The notes beneath the pieces are model-generated. The model was not told the DNA's origin and did not search any database. It saw only the letters and a program-made list of their open reading frames with translations. Below are positions 1 through 8,747 of a DNA stretch of 64,000 bases, piece after piece; position 1 is the stretch's first letter, and the number at the start of each line of letters is the position of its first letter. A program made the translations under genes and the position numbers. Source of the DNA: an uncultured Bacteroidales bacterium (GTDB lineage Bacteria > Bacteroidota > Bacteroidia > Bacteroidales > F082); NCBI GenBank assembly GCA_946185535.1, contig CAMHJX010000004.1:1-64000 (forward strand). Reading direction: 5' to 3'.

Positions 1-132
1 GTTGATAATCAATCGATAAGAAAAACATGAAATTTTAGCTGTCGAAGTCAGGAAAAACTTGATGGCCTCTTTCGGTTTGCCTTTGAATTGGGTGTAGATA
101 GGGCCAAACATCCCTTGTTGAAATTCTTCCAT
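1..132 (-). CDS. Partial 5' end of an unidentified gene, running off the left edge
   Basis: An ATG at 132 opens a frame that stays open for 44 codons to the window edge, so only the N-terminus is visible. It begins MEEFQQGMFGPIYTQFKGK and continues with KPKEAIKFF. The GPIY-x-QF-x-GK and KEAI pattern reminds me of the start of phage barnase/EndoU/colicin-like nuclease domain proteins in Bacteroidetes, from memory only. The residues after KFF do not continue that resemblance, so this may be a degraded copy. A near-match to the -7 promoter consensus (CATCTTTG) lies about 25 bases upstream on the same strand. The function is not established. Confidence 0.35.
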   Translation of the reverse strand, partial: MEEFQQGMFGPIYTQFKGKPKEAIKFFLTSTAKISCFSYRLIIN

Positions 133-251
133 TTTCTATGTTTTTGTAATTGTGTTGCAAAGATGCAACCTTTATCAAGACCAAGCCGTTGATTAAACGT
201 TTGTAGTCGACAGCAGTCGTTTGTTGTCGGGTATAGTGTTGAAAATGAAAT

Positions 252-279
252 AAAAAAAGGCACATTAAGCGCCTTTTTT
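252..279 (-). terminator. Rho-independent terminator of alaS
   Basis: A hairpin with arms AAAAAAAGGC and GCCTTTTTT around a 9-base loop lies just past the alaS stop codon. Read on the minus strand it ends in a run of U. Confidence 0.75.
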
Positions 280-301
280 ACTTGCGATAGGTTATTGCAA
301 T

Positions 302-2911
302 TTAAATCTTTTCCCTTAATAGCTGCATCGCCTTAGGCAACCCATCGGCATTGCGTCCACCAGCCACACAGAGGGTCTTCTGTCCACCGCCGCCGCCTTG
401 GATCTCCTTGGCCACCTCGCGGATGAGCTTGGTAGCATCCAGACTCTTGGCGTCGGCAAAGGCCTCGGGCAGCAACAGGCAGAGCGAGGGTTTGCCTTCG
501 GCCACGGAGCCGAGGATGGCGATGGTGCTCTCGTTCATCTGTTTCAGCATCAAGGCGATGTTGCGCAATTGGTCACCACCACAAGGCAGGGTCTCCATGA
601 TGAGCTTGTAGCCTTCGTGGTCGAGGGCCTTCTCATGCAACCTCTCGGCCATGGCCTGGGCCTTCTCCTGCATCAGGTGTTCCACCTCTTTCTTCAAGGC
701 GGAGTTCTGCTCGTTGAGCGAGGTGACGGCCTTCACCAGGTCGGGACTCTTGACGCACTCGCGCAGGCGACCGATGAGGCCCAGCTGCTCATCAAGGTAT
801 TGCTCCACGGCTTCACCGGTGATGGCCTCAATGCGGCGGATACCGGCAGCGATGGCGCCTTCACTGATGATCTTGAACATGCCGATGTTGCCCGTGGCGC
901 TGGTGTGACAGCCACCACAGAGCTCCATGGAGTAGTCCTTGTCGAAGACCACCACGCGTACCTTGTCGCCGTATTTCTCGCCAAACAATGCTGTGGCACC
1001 CATGGCCTTGGCCTCTTCGATGGGCATTTCGGCGTAGGTCACATTTGGAATGTTTTCGCGAATCTTCTGGTTGACAATCTTCTCCACTTGGCGGATTTCC
1101 TCTGGAGTCATCTTGGAGAAGTGACTGAAGTCGAAACGCAGACGTTGGTCATCGACCAAAGAGCCCTTTTGTTCCACATGCGTTCCAAGGACTTGTCTCA
1201 AAGCGGCATGCATCAGGTGTGTTGCGCTGTGGTTGTTGGCGATGCGCTGACGGCGCTCCACATCGATGGCGGCAGTGAAGGCCACCTCGGGGTTCTGGGG
1301 CAGCTGCTCAGTGATATGGATGACAAGGTTGTTTTCCTTGACGGTATTCACGATCTTGATGGTCTCGTTCTCGGAAGTCAGGGTGCCGGTGTCGCCCACC
1401 TCACCGCCCATCTCGGCATAGAACGGGGTCTTGTCGAGGACAATCTCGAAGTGGGTCTTCTTCTTGGCCACCACCTCACGGAAGCGCAGGATGTGGCTCT
1501 CGCAGCTCATGTCGGTGTAGCCGACAAATTCGGTGGGCTGCTCGCTCTCGTTCACCACCACCCAGTCGCCATTGGCCTTTTCGGCGGCTTTGCGCGAGCG
1601 GTTCTTCTGCTCTTCGAGGTTGGCCTTGAAGCCTTCCATGTCGACGTTGATGCCCTTTTCGGAGGCCATCAGTTGGGTGAGGTCGATGGGGAAACCGAAA
1701 GTGTCGAACAGCTCGAAGGCGAAGTTGCCGTCGATATCCTGCTGTGGATGCTGCTCCACATAACCCTCGAAACGCTTGATGCCTTGTGCCAAGGTGCGCA
1801 AGAACGAGGCTTCTTCCTCGCGGATGACCTTACTGACCAACTCTTGCTGTGACTTGATTTCAGGATAGTTGTGTTCCATCTGCTGCACCAGGATGGGCAG
1901 GAGTTGGCACACGAACGGCTCTTCGAAGCCGAGGAAGGTGAAACCATAGCGCACGGCGCGACGCAACACGCGGCGGATGACATAGCCAGCACCGTTGTTG
2001 GAGGGCAGCTGTCCGTCGGCGATGGCGAAGCTCACGGCACGCAGGTGGTCGGCGATGACACGCATGGCCACATCGGTCTTCTCGGCCTTGCCATATTCGA
2101 TGCCCGACATCTTGGCGATGGCTTGGATGATGGGTTGGAACACGTCGGTGTCGTAGTTAGAGGTCTTGCCTTGCAATACGCGGACAAGGCGCTCGAAACC
2201 CATGCCTGTGTCGACATGCTTGGCAGGGAGTTCCACCAGATGACCATCAGCCATACGGTTGTATTGCATGAACACAAGGTTCCATATCTCAATCACTTGC
2301 GGGTCGTCCTTGTTGACAAGGTCGCGGCCAGGAATCTGTTTTCTGGCTTCATCATCACGCAGATCGATGTGGATTTCGGAGCAAGGACCGCAGGGACCCG
2401 TCTCGCCCATCTCCCAGAAATTGTCCTTCTTGTTGCCGTATATGATACGGTCTTCGCTGACGTGGTCCTTCCAGTAGCCATAGGCTTCCATATCGGCAGG
2501 TTGTCCGTCCTTCTCATCGCCTCCAAAGACGGTGACATAGAGTCTGTCCTTGTCGATCTTCACTACCTCGGTGAGGTATTCCCAGGCGTAGGCGATGGCC
2601 TCTTTCTTGAAGTAGTCGCCAAACGACCAGTTGCCCAACATCTCGAACATGGTGTGGTGGTAGGTGTCGTGGCCCACTTCCTCAAGGTCGTTGTGCTTGC
2701 CCGACACGCGCAGGCATTTCTGCGAGTCGGCGGCACGTTTCCATTTCGAAGGCTGATTGCCCAAGAAGATGTCCTTGAACTGGTTCATGCCAGCGTTGGT
2801 GAACATAAGTGTAGGGTCGTTCTTGACGACAATAGGTGCCGAAGGCACGATGGCGTGTTCCTTGGAGCGGAAGAAGTCCAAAAAGCTATTTCTGATTTCG
2901 TAAGCGTTCAT
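302..2911 (-). CDS. alaS: Alanine--tRNA ligase
   Basis: Charges tRNA-Ala with alanine in the cytoplasm and edits mischarged serine or glycine. At 869 residues it is the usual full length. The order is class II catalytic core (start MNAYEIRNSFLDFF, then the FTNAGMNQFKD motif and HVDTGMGFERL), tRNA-recognition region, editing domain with the zinc-site motif HSATH near residue 560 and CGGCH near 665, and a C-terminal coiled-coil/DHHA1 domain ending in a GGGGGQ motif. It stands alone, divergent from the M23 peptidase gene, with an exact TAAATTTG promoter element upstream and a terminator downstream. The identification is secure. Confidence 0.98.
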   Translation of the reverse strand: MNAYEIRNSFLDFFRSKEHAIVPSAPIVVKNDPTLMFTNAGMNQFKDIFLGNQPSKWKRAADSQKCLRVSGKHNDLEEVGHDTYHHTMFEMLGNWSFGDYFKKEAIAYAWEYLTEVVKIDKDRLYVTVFGGDEKDGQPADMEAYGYWKDHVSEDRIIYGNKKDNFWEMGETGPCGPCSEIHIDLRDDEARKQIPGRDLVNKDDPQVIEIWNLVFMQYNRMADGHLVELPAKHVDTGMGFERLVRVLQGKTSNYDTDVFQPIIQAIAKMSGIEYGKAEKTDVAMRVIADHLRAVSFAIADGQLPSNNGAGYVIRRVLRRAVRYGFTFLGFEEPFVCQLLPILVQQMEHNYPEIKSQQELVSKVIREEEASFLRTLAQGIKRFEGYVEQHPQQDIDGNFAFELFDTFGFPIDLTQLMASEKGINVDMEGFKANLEEQKNRSRKAAEKANGDWVVVNESEQPTEFVGYTDMSCESHILRFREVVAKKKTHFEIVLDKTPFYAEMGGEVGDTGTLTSENETIKIVNTVKENNLVIHITEQLPQNPEVAFTAAIDVERRQRIANNHSATHLMHAALRQVLGTHVEQKGSLVDDQRLRFDFSHFSKMTPEEIRQVEKIVNQKIRENIPNVTYAEMPIEEAKAMGATALFGEKYGDKVRVVVFDKDYSMELCGGCHTSATGNIGMFKIISEGAIAAGIRRIEAITGEAVEQYLDEQLGLIGRLRECVKSPDLVKAVTSLNEQNSALKKEVEHLMQEKAQAMAERLHEKALDHEGYKLIMETLPCGGDQLRNIALMLKQMNESTIAILGSVAEGKPSLCLLLPEAFADAKSLDATKLIREVAKEIQGGGGGQKTLCVAGGRNADGLPKAMQLLREKI

Positions 2912-2961
2912 TTATAGAGAGTTATGTGATTTTACTTCAAAAAATGATTCAAAAAAACGTG

Positions 2962-2969
2962 CAAATTTA
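2962..2969 (-). promoter_or_regulatory. alaS promoter, -7 element
   Basis: TAAATTTG on the minus strand, 50 bases before the alaS ATG, matches the Bacteroidetes TAnnTTTG consensus. It is back to back with the promoter at 2982. Confidence 0.65.
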
Positions 2970-2981
2970 CGCTAATTATTC

Positions 2982-2989
2982 TATTTTTG
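2982..2989 (+). promoter_or_regulatory. M23 peptidase promoter, -7 element
   Basis: TATTTTTG, 51 bases before the preferred ATG at 3041. It is divergent from the alaS promoter with only 12 bases between the two elements. Confidence 0.65.
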
Positions 2990-3040
2990 CACCATGATTT
3001 CTGATTTTGGGCGTTATTTATGGCTCAAAAAGTTAGAGCA

Positions 3041-4015
3041 ATGGCAAAACAGAAGCGTTACATATTCAATCAATTAACTCAGGATTTTGAGGTGCTTGAG
3101 ACTTCCAAATCAAGGACTTTACTGCGTATTCTGTTGATTTCGCTTTCAGTGTTGGGCATCGCTTTTTTGTTTGCAGTCTTACTATTCACCTTCATCAAGT
3201 CGCCTAAAGAAAAGGCTCAAGCGCGCGAGTTGGAGTATATGAAGCTGAAATATGAGATTATGAACGACCGCCTGGATGACCTTGAGGCTTTGATGACCGA
3301 CATGGAACAGCGCGATAACAATCTCTACCGCATGATGTTTGAGGCTGATCCGATTCCGAGTCAGGTGCGCCGTTCAGGTTTTTCCGATGCCGACCGCTAT
3401 GCCGACTTATATGGCTACATGAATTCGGATTTGGTGGTGAGTGCGGCCCGGAAGCTCGATGTCATTTCGAGTCAACTCTATAACCAGTCGGTTTCGTACG
3501 ATTCCTTGTTCGTAATGGCGCGCAACAAATCGGACATGCTGGCGCACATTCCCGCTATTTTCCCTTTGAAAGAGACTGAAGTCAAATACATTTCCTCCTA
3601 TTTTGGCTACCGCCCTGACCCGATTTACAAGATTGAGAAATTCCATAGCGGTATGGACTTTTCGGCCAATTTAGGTACTGAGGCGTATGCGACGGGTGAT
3701 GGAGTGGTGTTTGATGTGGAACGTAATGAATGGGGCTACGGCAACATGGTGATACTTGATCACGGCTACGGGTATAAGACCCGTTACGCTCATTTGCTGA
3801 AGCCGGCTGTGCGCAAAGGACAGAAGGTGAAGAGAGGCCAGGTCATCGGCTATATCGGTGCCACCGGCAAAGCGACAGGTGTGCACTTGCATTACGAGGT
3901 ACTGAAGAATGATGACCAAATCGACCCCATCAATTTCTTCTACCAGGACCTTACGCCTGATGAGTACGACCAGATCTTGGAACAGTCAACCTTACCTACC
4001 CAAACAATGGATTAG
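3041..4015 (+). CDS. M23 family (LytM-type) membrane-anchored peptidoglycan endopeptidase
   Basis: Likely cleaves peptide crosslinks in the cell wall. After a short basic start (MAKQKRYIFNQ) there is one membrane segment around residues 25-50, then a coiled region, then a C-terminal M23 domain. All zinc-site motifs are present: HSGMD (His202, Asp206) and HLHYE (His284), with the G-x-GN-x-V core between. Bacteroidetes homologues start with this MAK-x-K-x-F pattern, so I prefer the ATG at 3041. An in-frame ATG at 3020 would add seven residues. The gene is monocistronic as far as can be seen, with a MerR gene 200 bases downstream. Confidence 0.9.
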   Translation: MAKQKRYIFNQLTQDFEVLETSKSRTLLRILLISLSVLGIAFLFAVLLFTFIKSPKEKAQARELEYMKLKYEIMNDRLDDLEALMTDMEQRDNNLYRMMFEADPIPSQVRRSGFSDADRYADLYGYMNSDLVVSAARKLDVISSQLYNQSVSYDSLFVMARNKSDMLAHIPAIFPLKETEVKYISSYFGYRPDPIYKIEKFHSGMDFSANLGTEAYATGDGVVFDVERNEWGYGNMVILDHGYGYKTRYAHLLKPAVRKGQKVKRGQVIGYIGATGKATGVHLHYEVLKNDDQIDPINFFYQDLTPDEYDQILEQSTLPTQTMD

Positions 4016-4200
4016 TTTAGAGTTTAGGGTTTAGAGTTGAGAGTCAGTTGGGAGTTGAAGGTTTAGAGTCGGTTGGGAGTTGAGAGGCAGTTGTTAGTGT
4101 AGCGTTTGCAGTTAGTCCCGTAGGGACGACATACCAGTAAACAGGCGACGTGAGTCCCTGCCTGAGAACAAGAGTACCAACCCAAGCCCAGTAGGGGCGA
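4016..4200. repeat. Intergenic low-complexity and dispersed-repeat block
   Basis: The first half is built from GTTTAGAGTT and CAGTTGGGAGTTGA units repeated several times. The second half has CCCGTAGGGACGACAT followed by CCAGTAGGGGCGATAGA, two diverged copies of one short motif. No open frame of note and no promoter match were seen. It looks like accumulated intergenic repeats upstream of the MerR gene. Confidence 0.55.
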
Positions 4201-4214
4201 TAGAAATACAAATC

Positions 4215-4568
4215 ATGGAAGATACAAACAACACCGGAAAATACTACTACAGCATCGGCGAAGTGGCGGCCATGTTCAATGTCAACACCTCCATGATCCG
4301 TTACTGGGAAAAAGAGTTTGACGTGTTGCGTCCGCGTAAGAACAAGAAAGGCAACCGTCTCTTCACCGAGCGCGACGTGCGCTATGTGCATGTGATTTAT
4401 CAACTCCTCAAGGTGAAAGGATACACCTTGGCCGGTGCCAAGCAAGCCCTCAAGGAACGCTTCACCGACTACGAGGAACGCATCATCATGCTGGAAACGC
4501 TCGACAAGACCCGCAATTTCCTCCTCGACTTGGATAAGGCTTTGGCAGAGAAGCAGAAAAAGGCTTGA
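4215..4568 (+). CDS. MerR family transcriptional regulator
   Basis: A 117-residue DNA-binding protein. The N-terminal half is a MerR winged helix-turn-helix: YSIGEVAAMFNVNTSMIRYW, then the wing with NRLFTERDV, followed by a short helical tail (KGYTLAGAKQALKE and the C-terminal LDLDKAL). There is no effector-binding domain and no cysteine cluster for metal sensing, so the signal is unknown. This short MerR type is conserved in Bacteroidetes. It converges on the TraB/GumN gene, with only four bases between the two stop codons, and no terminator fits between them. Confidence 0.9.
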   Translation: MEDTNNTGKYYYSIGEVAAMFNVNTSMIRYWEKEFDVLRPRKNKKGNRLFTERDVRYVHVIYQLLKVKGYTLAGAKQALKERFTDYEERIIMLETLDKTRNFLLDLDKALAEKQKKA

Positions 4569-4572
4569 AGCC

Positions 4573-5478
4573 TTATTCTTTCACTCCTTCAACAGTATAA
4601 CCTGCTTTTTCAAGTAGTTTCAACACGCCTTTCTCGCCGCAGAGATGTCCTGCTCCAACGACAAAGAGCGTAGGCTGTTCAGTCATCATGCTTGGCATCA
4701 TTTCCAACCAGTTGCTATTGCGGTTGTTGATGAGCCTGTCCTCGTCTTCATCCGTTGTGCCGCACTCCACCTTTGACTCTTCCTCCATCGCATCCTCGAT
4801 TTGCTTGAGGTTCTGCGAGAAATAGGCAGTCGTGATGCGATTCACCATCTCATCGGTTTCCTCAAAGTGGTCGACCATGCACATCAAATCGTTCACCTGT
4901 TTTTCTAGTGACTCACCGAAAAGAATTCCCATTTGGAAATCGACGGTTTCGAATCCCTTGATGGCTTTGCCGTTTTGCAGTGCAAGCATCTGGAAATAAT
5001 TGTCAATCAACTCCATAGGATTAAACGATTTGGTTCTCTTTATGTAGGACTGGAGGGAAAGCGTGGTGGATAAGGCAGCCGGTGTCATCTTGTCCATTTG
5101 GGCGGCAAAAGTCTCATCGTTGAGATTGGAACCCATCACATCGAGCAGCAGCGCGTTCAGCCGCTCAAGTTGTTCGGCGGTAAGCAATGATGAAAGTGTG
5201 GTCCCTTCTGGGAGCATCTGCGCCTTTAGAAGTTTTGCGGTATTCTCAGGTTTGAAGGCATCCATCATGTCCAATTCGCCACAAACCTGGTTGGTTTGCT
5301 CCACAGCCTGACGCATGCCAGGGATGCTGTCGGCAAACGATGAAGGAGCCAAATGGTAGGTGCCGACGATATAGCTGGGCGATTCGAGGCCCTTGCCGGA
5401 AATACGATAAAGGATTTGTGCTTGTGAGTAGGTGACGCTGGCAATGATAACTGCTGTCAAAAGTATGATTTTTCTCAT
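4573..5478 (-). CDS. TraB/GumN family protein, exported
   Basis: A 301-residue protein with a signal peptide (MRKIILLTAVIIASVTYSQA) and the TraB/GumN fold. It has the N-terminal VGTYHLAP motif, a conserved glutamate-rich middle, and a C-terminal VGAGHLCGEKGVLKLL motif. Members of this family have been proposed to be metalloproteases (Tiki-like), but the bacterial substrate is unknown. It is the last gene of the minus-strand run that starts at the PASTA gene, 24 bases after the pseudouridine synthase, and is probably cotranscribed. The family call is firm and the function is open. Confidence 0.85.
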   Translation of the reverse strand: MRKIILLTAVIIASVTYSQAQILYRISGKGLESPSYIVGTYHLAPSSFADSIPGMRQAVEQTNQVCGELDMMDAFKPENTAKLLKAQMLPEGTTLSSLLTAEQLERLNALLLDVMGSNLNDETFAAQMDKMTPAALSTTLSLQSYIKRTKSFNPMELIDNYFQMLALQNGKAIKGFETVDFQMGILFGESLEKQVNDLMCMVDHFEETDEMVNRITTAYFSQNLKQIEDAMEEESKVECGTTDEDEDRLINNRNSNWLEMMPSMMTEQPTLFVVGAGHLCGEKGVLKLLEKAGYTVEGVKE

Positions 5479-5502
5479 AGGTGTAATGCTAAGATATTGT
5501 TA

Positions 5503-6624
5503 TTATTCTTCCAATAGATTCCTTGCTTTCAGATAGACTCTCCATTTTTCAAGCACCTGCTTCATGTCGTCGGGCAACTCCGAGGTGAACATCATCTGCT
5601 TGCCTGTGGTGGGATGCACGAAGCCCAGCTCCTTGGCGTGCAATGCATGGCGTGGCATGATCTTGAAGCAGTTGTCGATGAATTGCTTGTATTTCGAGAA
5701 GGTGGTGCCTTTTAGGATGACATCGCCCCCATACATCGTATCGTTGAACAAGGGATGCCCAATGTATTGCGAATGCACACGGATTTGGTGCGTGCGCCCC
5801 GTCTCCAATCGGTATTCGTTCAAAGTCACGTAACCAAAGCGCTCCAGCACTTTCCAGTGGGTGATGGCATCTTTGCCATAGTCGCCATTGGGGTAGACGG
5901 TCATCTTGCGACGGTCGCTGGTGCTGCGCCCGATGTTGCCTTCAATCACGCCTTCATCTTCGTCGAAGTCGCCCCAGACTAAGGCGTAGTAACGGCGGTG
6001 GATGGTATGCTCAAAGAATTGATGCGCCAAAACCGCCTGCGCGGCCTCGTTCTTGGCTACAATCATCAAGCCTGTGGTGTCCTTGTCGATACGGTGGACG
6101 AGGTAACCAAAACGGTTTTCAATGTTTTGGTGGGTCTGCTCGAAATAGTATGCCAAGCCGTGCAATAGCGTGTGCTCAAAGTTGCCGTGTCCGGGATGCA
6201 CCACCAGGCCAGCCTGCTTGTTGATGACAATGACGTCATCGTCTTCGTAGACAATGTTCAGCGGAATCGGCTCGGGCTTGATGTCGGTCTCACGAGGCGG
6301 ATAGGTGAACACGATGGAAATCACATCGTTAGGCTTCACCTTATAGTTTTGCTTGACAACTTTTTCATTCACCAAGATGTTGCCCGCCTTGGCTGCGTTC
6401 TGCACACGGTTGCGCGAGATATTGGAAAGATGGTTGGTGAGATAGGTGTCGATACGCTCAGGCTGCTGACCAGGGTCGACGGTCATGCGTATATGCTCGT
6501 ATAGCTCGGTGCTTTCTTCGTTTTCAGAAAGCATGTCATCCCCGCGTTGGGCAAAGGGGGGAATGGGATCTTCGCTTTCTGGAGCCAGCTTTTTTTCCAT
6601 GCTTTCGATCAGGTCGTCGTTCAT
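5503..6624 (-). CDS. rluD: RluA/RluD family 23S rRNA pseudouridine synthase
   Basis: Converts uridine to pseudouridine in large-subunit rRNA, by family. Residues 1-45 are an acidic, poorly conserved extension. An S4 RNA-binding domain follows (about 50-110, including RIDTYLTNHL and SRNRVQ). The catalytic domain has the HRIDKDTTG motif with its catalytic aspartate, and the RLETGRTHQIRVH motif. The start codon overlaps the stop of the upstream T9SS gene by four bases (ATGA), implying translational coupling. An internal start at the methionine of MLSENEES is possible. RluD is the closest named match, but RluC- or RluA-type specificity cannot be excluded. Confidence 0.88.
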   Translation of the reverse strand: MNDDLIESMEKKLAPESEDPIPPFAQRGDDMLSENEESTELYEHIRMTVDPGQQPERIDTYLTNHLSNISRNRVQNAAKAGNILVNEKVVKQNYKVKPNDVISIVFTYPPRETDIKPEPIPLNIVYEDDDVIVINKQAGLVVHPGHGNFEHTLLHGLAYYFEQTHQNIENRFGYLVHRIDKDTTGLMIVAKNEAAQAVLAHQFFEHTIHRRYYALVWGDFDEDEGVIEGNIGRSTSDRRKMTVYPNGDYGKDAITHWKVLERFGYVTLNEYRLETGRTHQIRVHSQYIGHPLFNDTMYGGDVILKGTTFSKYKQFIDNCFKIMPRHALHAKELGFVHPTTGKQMMFTSELPDDMKQVLEKWRVYLKARNLLEE

Positions 6625-8747
6625 TTGTGGATGATGAATTTTTGGTTGATGACTTGACCTTCGCTTGTGATGATGCTGAGGGAATACAATCCGTCATTCA
6701 GCTGACTGACAGGGACTTCGGTCTGATATTCGCTTTGATAGACCATTCTTCCCATAAGGTCGTAGATGCTCAGTTGTCCTCCATCGATGTCGCTTTCGAT
6801 ATGCAATATGTTGCTGACAGGGTTCGGATAGACTACAAAGGCCCCCGAACCTGTCGAAGGGCCGTTCTCTTCTACACCAATGAAATAAGATGCACCTACC
6901 ACGGGACGTATCATCAGCGAACCATGTTTGCTGCTTTGCTGCCACGAGCCATTGGTGTTGACGAAGTTGTAGTCGATGTTGTCGATGGAGGTATCGAAAC
7001 CAATGTTGATGAGATCATCGCTGCGTTGCTCAATGCCGATATAGAAGGCACCGGCGAGGGCGACGGTCTTGTCGAATTTGTAATAGCTGAAACGGTAGAT
7101 CTGGTCCTGCCATTGCGGACGCTGGTTTTCGAGGCGATATAGCTCTTCGCCGGGCTTGCCGTTGGCGTCTTTCCAAATCACGATGTCGAAATATTTGTTG
7201 TTGGCATCGTTGAGAGTATGGTTGAAGAGCAGTTGAACGCCTTGGATGGTGTCGAAGTCAGCCACGTCGAAACGAACGGCAAAGCGACCACCGGCTGGAC
7301 GCACGCCGAAGCCCAACTCAGGAATGCCGTCATCGTAGGCGTAGTAGTTGTACATGCCTATACGATACACCATCGAATCGACCAGGGGCGGATTGGCGGT
7401 GGAGTCGTAAAGGTAATGGCTGATTTGATAGGACACCGAGTCATAATCCAAGCTGATGGCAAAGAGCTCACCGACGTTTGGGCAGGCGGGCGATTCGTAT
7501 TCGGAGCATTGGAGATAGCCATTGGTTTTGTAAGGGGGTATGGTGGTGGGGCTCACAGTGCGTGTATAGTTCTGTCCGCCACCGATTTTCTGCACGGTAT
7601 AATAATAGTTGGCTTCATGGTCGATGCCGTCAAGATTCGCAACGTCAATATCCAAGTACTCACGTGTAAAGGTATAAGGATTTATGCGGTATTGGCGGTA
7701 GGGAATGGATTGGTAGCGGTTGAAGAACGAAGGCTGTTGGCCTGAGAAAGTCAGCATGGGATAGTCAGTGTCATCGATCGTGCGGTTGATGTTCAGATAG
7801 ACGAAATCAATGCTCCAGTTGTCCTCGTTGCTACGGTTGCTGGGCAATGAACTGCCAACGATGCTGGCATAGTTGTAGAAGCGGAAATAGAAGTCGTTAC
7901 GGAAGTATTTCAAGTCGGTGATGGGGATCATCACTTGTTTGAAATACTGTCCGTCGTTCTCGGCCATGAAGTCTTCCAAGGTTTGTCCAGGAACGCTCCA
8001 AATATGGTACCAAGTGGTGTCGGCCACGGTGGTAAAAACGGAGTCGCAGGGCACGGCAATGCTACCTTGTGTCATCGGGGTAAGGGTGTCGGTGACGAGC
8101 GCGAAAAGACCTGGTTGGCAACCTACTGAGGCCCAAATGGTATCGCCCGGAAACAGGGTGTCGACTTGCATCTCGGCAAAAATGTCGGCGATGTCATAGC
8201 TCTGATAGTCAAGGAACAGGAATTCCTGTCGTTCGGTGGTCGTTCCGAATTGCAGCACGAGTGAGTCTTGTTCTTCGGGTGAGTTGCCGTTGCCTTGGGG
8301 TTGGTAATAGAAACTGAGATAGATTGAATCGGCGGGGGTGAGGGCACGCGGCTCGGGTTCCATGATGGAGTCGAGGCGGATGCGGACAGAAGTCAAATAC
8401 TCGGCAATGAAAGCATTGCTGATGGCGTAACTGTACACCTTACCATCGGCATCGAGGACATCGAAAGTGGCACCTTTGCGGCTAGGCGGACAGAGTGGAA
8501 AACCGTCGTTCACCAACACATTGTTGTCGGTCCACTTCGTGGAGTCGGGATAGGTGTTCGAATGGCTGAAGTCGTCGAAAAAGGGCAGAAAACGCGCTTC
8601 AGCGACTCCTTTTCTGGTGGGCACTTTCTCGGTAGTGCCGAAAGGAGTCAATATCTCTTGGGCAATGGCAGGGCTGGCCATGAGGCCAATGGACATCATC
8701 AGGACAAGCGCCTTAAAACTCGTCTTCAAATTCATTTTCCTCTTCAT
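6621..8747 (-). CDS. T9SS type A sorting domain-containing secreted protein
   Basis: A 708-residue exported protein of unknown function. It has a signal peptide ending SPAIAQ, a long beta-rich body with no domain I recognise, and a C-terminal type A sorting domain starting at VYPNPVSN and ending KFIIHK. It should cross the outer membrane by the type IX system. The linker before the sorting domain reads ENGPSTGSGA and is encoded by half of a dispersed palindrome (6845-6863). The 5' end overlaps the PASTA gene by 35 bases and the 3' end overlaps the pseudouridine synthase gene by four, so it sits in the middle of a tight operon. A start at the fifth codon is also plausible. Confidence 0.85.
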   Translation of the reverse strand: MKRKMNLKTSFKALVLMMSIGLMASPAIAQEILTPFGTTEKVPTRKGVAEARFLPFFDDFSHSNTYPDSTKWTDNNVLVNDGFPLCPPSRKGATFDVLDADGKVYSYAISNAFIAEYLTSVRIRLDSIMEPEPRALTPADSIYLSFYYQPQGNGNSPEEQDSLVLQFGTTTERQEFLFLDYQSYDIADIFAEMQVDTLFPGDTIWASVGCQPGLFALVTDTLTPMTQGSIAVPCDSVFTTVADTTWYHIWSVPGQTLEDFMAENDGQYFKQVMIPITDLKYFRNDFYFRFYNYASIVGSSLPSNRSNEDNWSIDFVYLNINRTIDDTDYPMLTFSGQQPSFFNRYQSIPYRQYRINPYTFTREYLDIDVANLDGIDHEANYYYTVQKIGGGQNYTRTVSPTTIPPYKTNGYLQCSEYESPACPNVGELFAISLDYDSVSYQISHYLYDSTANPPLVDSMVYRIGMYNYYAYDDGIPELGFGVRPAGGRFAVRFDVADFDTIQGVQLLFNHTLNDANNKYFDIVIWKDANGKPGEELYRLENQRPQWQDQIYRFSYYKFDKTVALAGAFYIGIEQRSDDLINIGFDTSIDNIDYNFVNTNGSWQQSSKHGSLMIRPVVGASYFIGVEENGPSTGSGAFVVYPNPVSNILHIESDIDGGQLSIYDLMGRMVYQSEYQTEVPVSQLNDGLYSLSIITSEGQVINQKFIIHK
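6845..6863. repeat. Half copy of the CTGAGCCTGTCGAAGG palindrome inside a coding region
   Basis: CCGAACCTGTCGAAGGGCC matches one arm of the palindrome at 34032 at nearly every base. On the coding (minus) strand it encodes GPSTGSG in the linker ahead of the T9SS sorting domain. Confidence 0.6.

Noticed and set aside
398..1852. A 484-codon open frame on the plus strand inside alaS, and a second of 348 codons at 1871-2917
   Set aside because: Both are antisense to the unmistakable alaS, have no promoter or domain, and have the histidine- and valine-rich composition expected of a shadow of a coding strand.
3020..3040. Start of the M23 peptidase at 3020
   Set aside because: The extra seven residues do not resemble family N-termini, though the start cannot be excluded without data.
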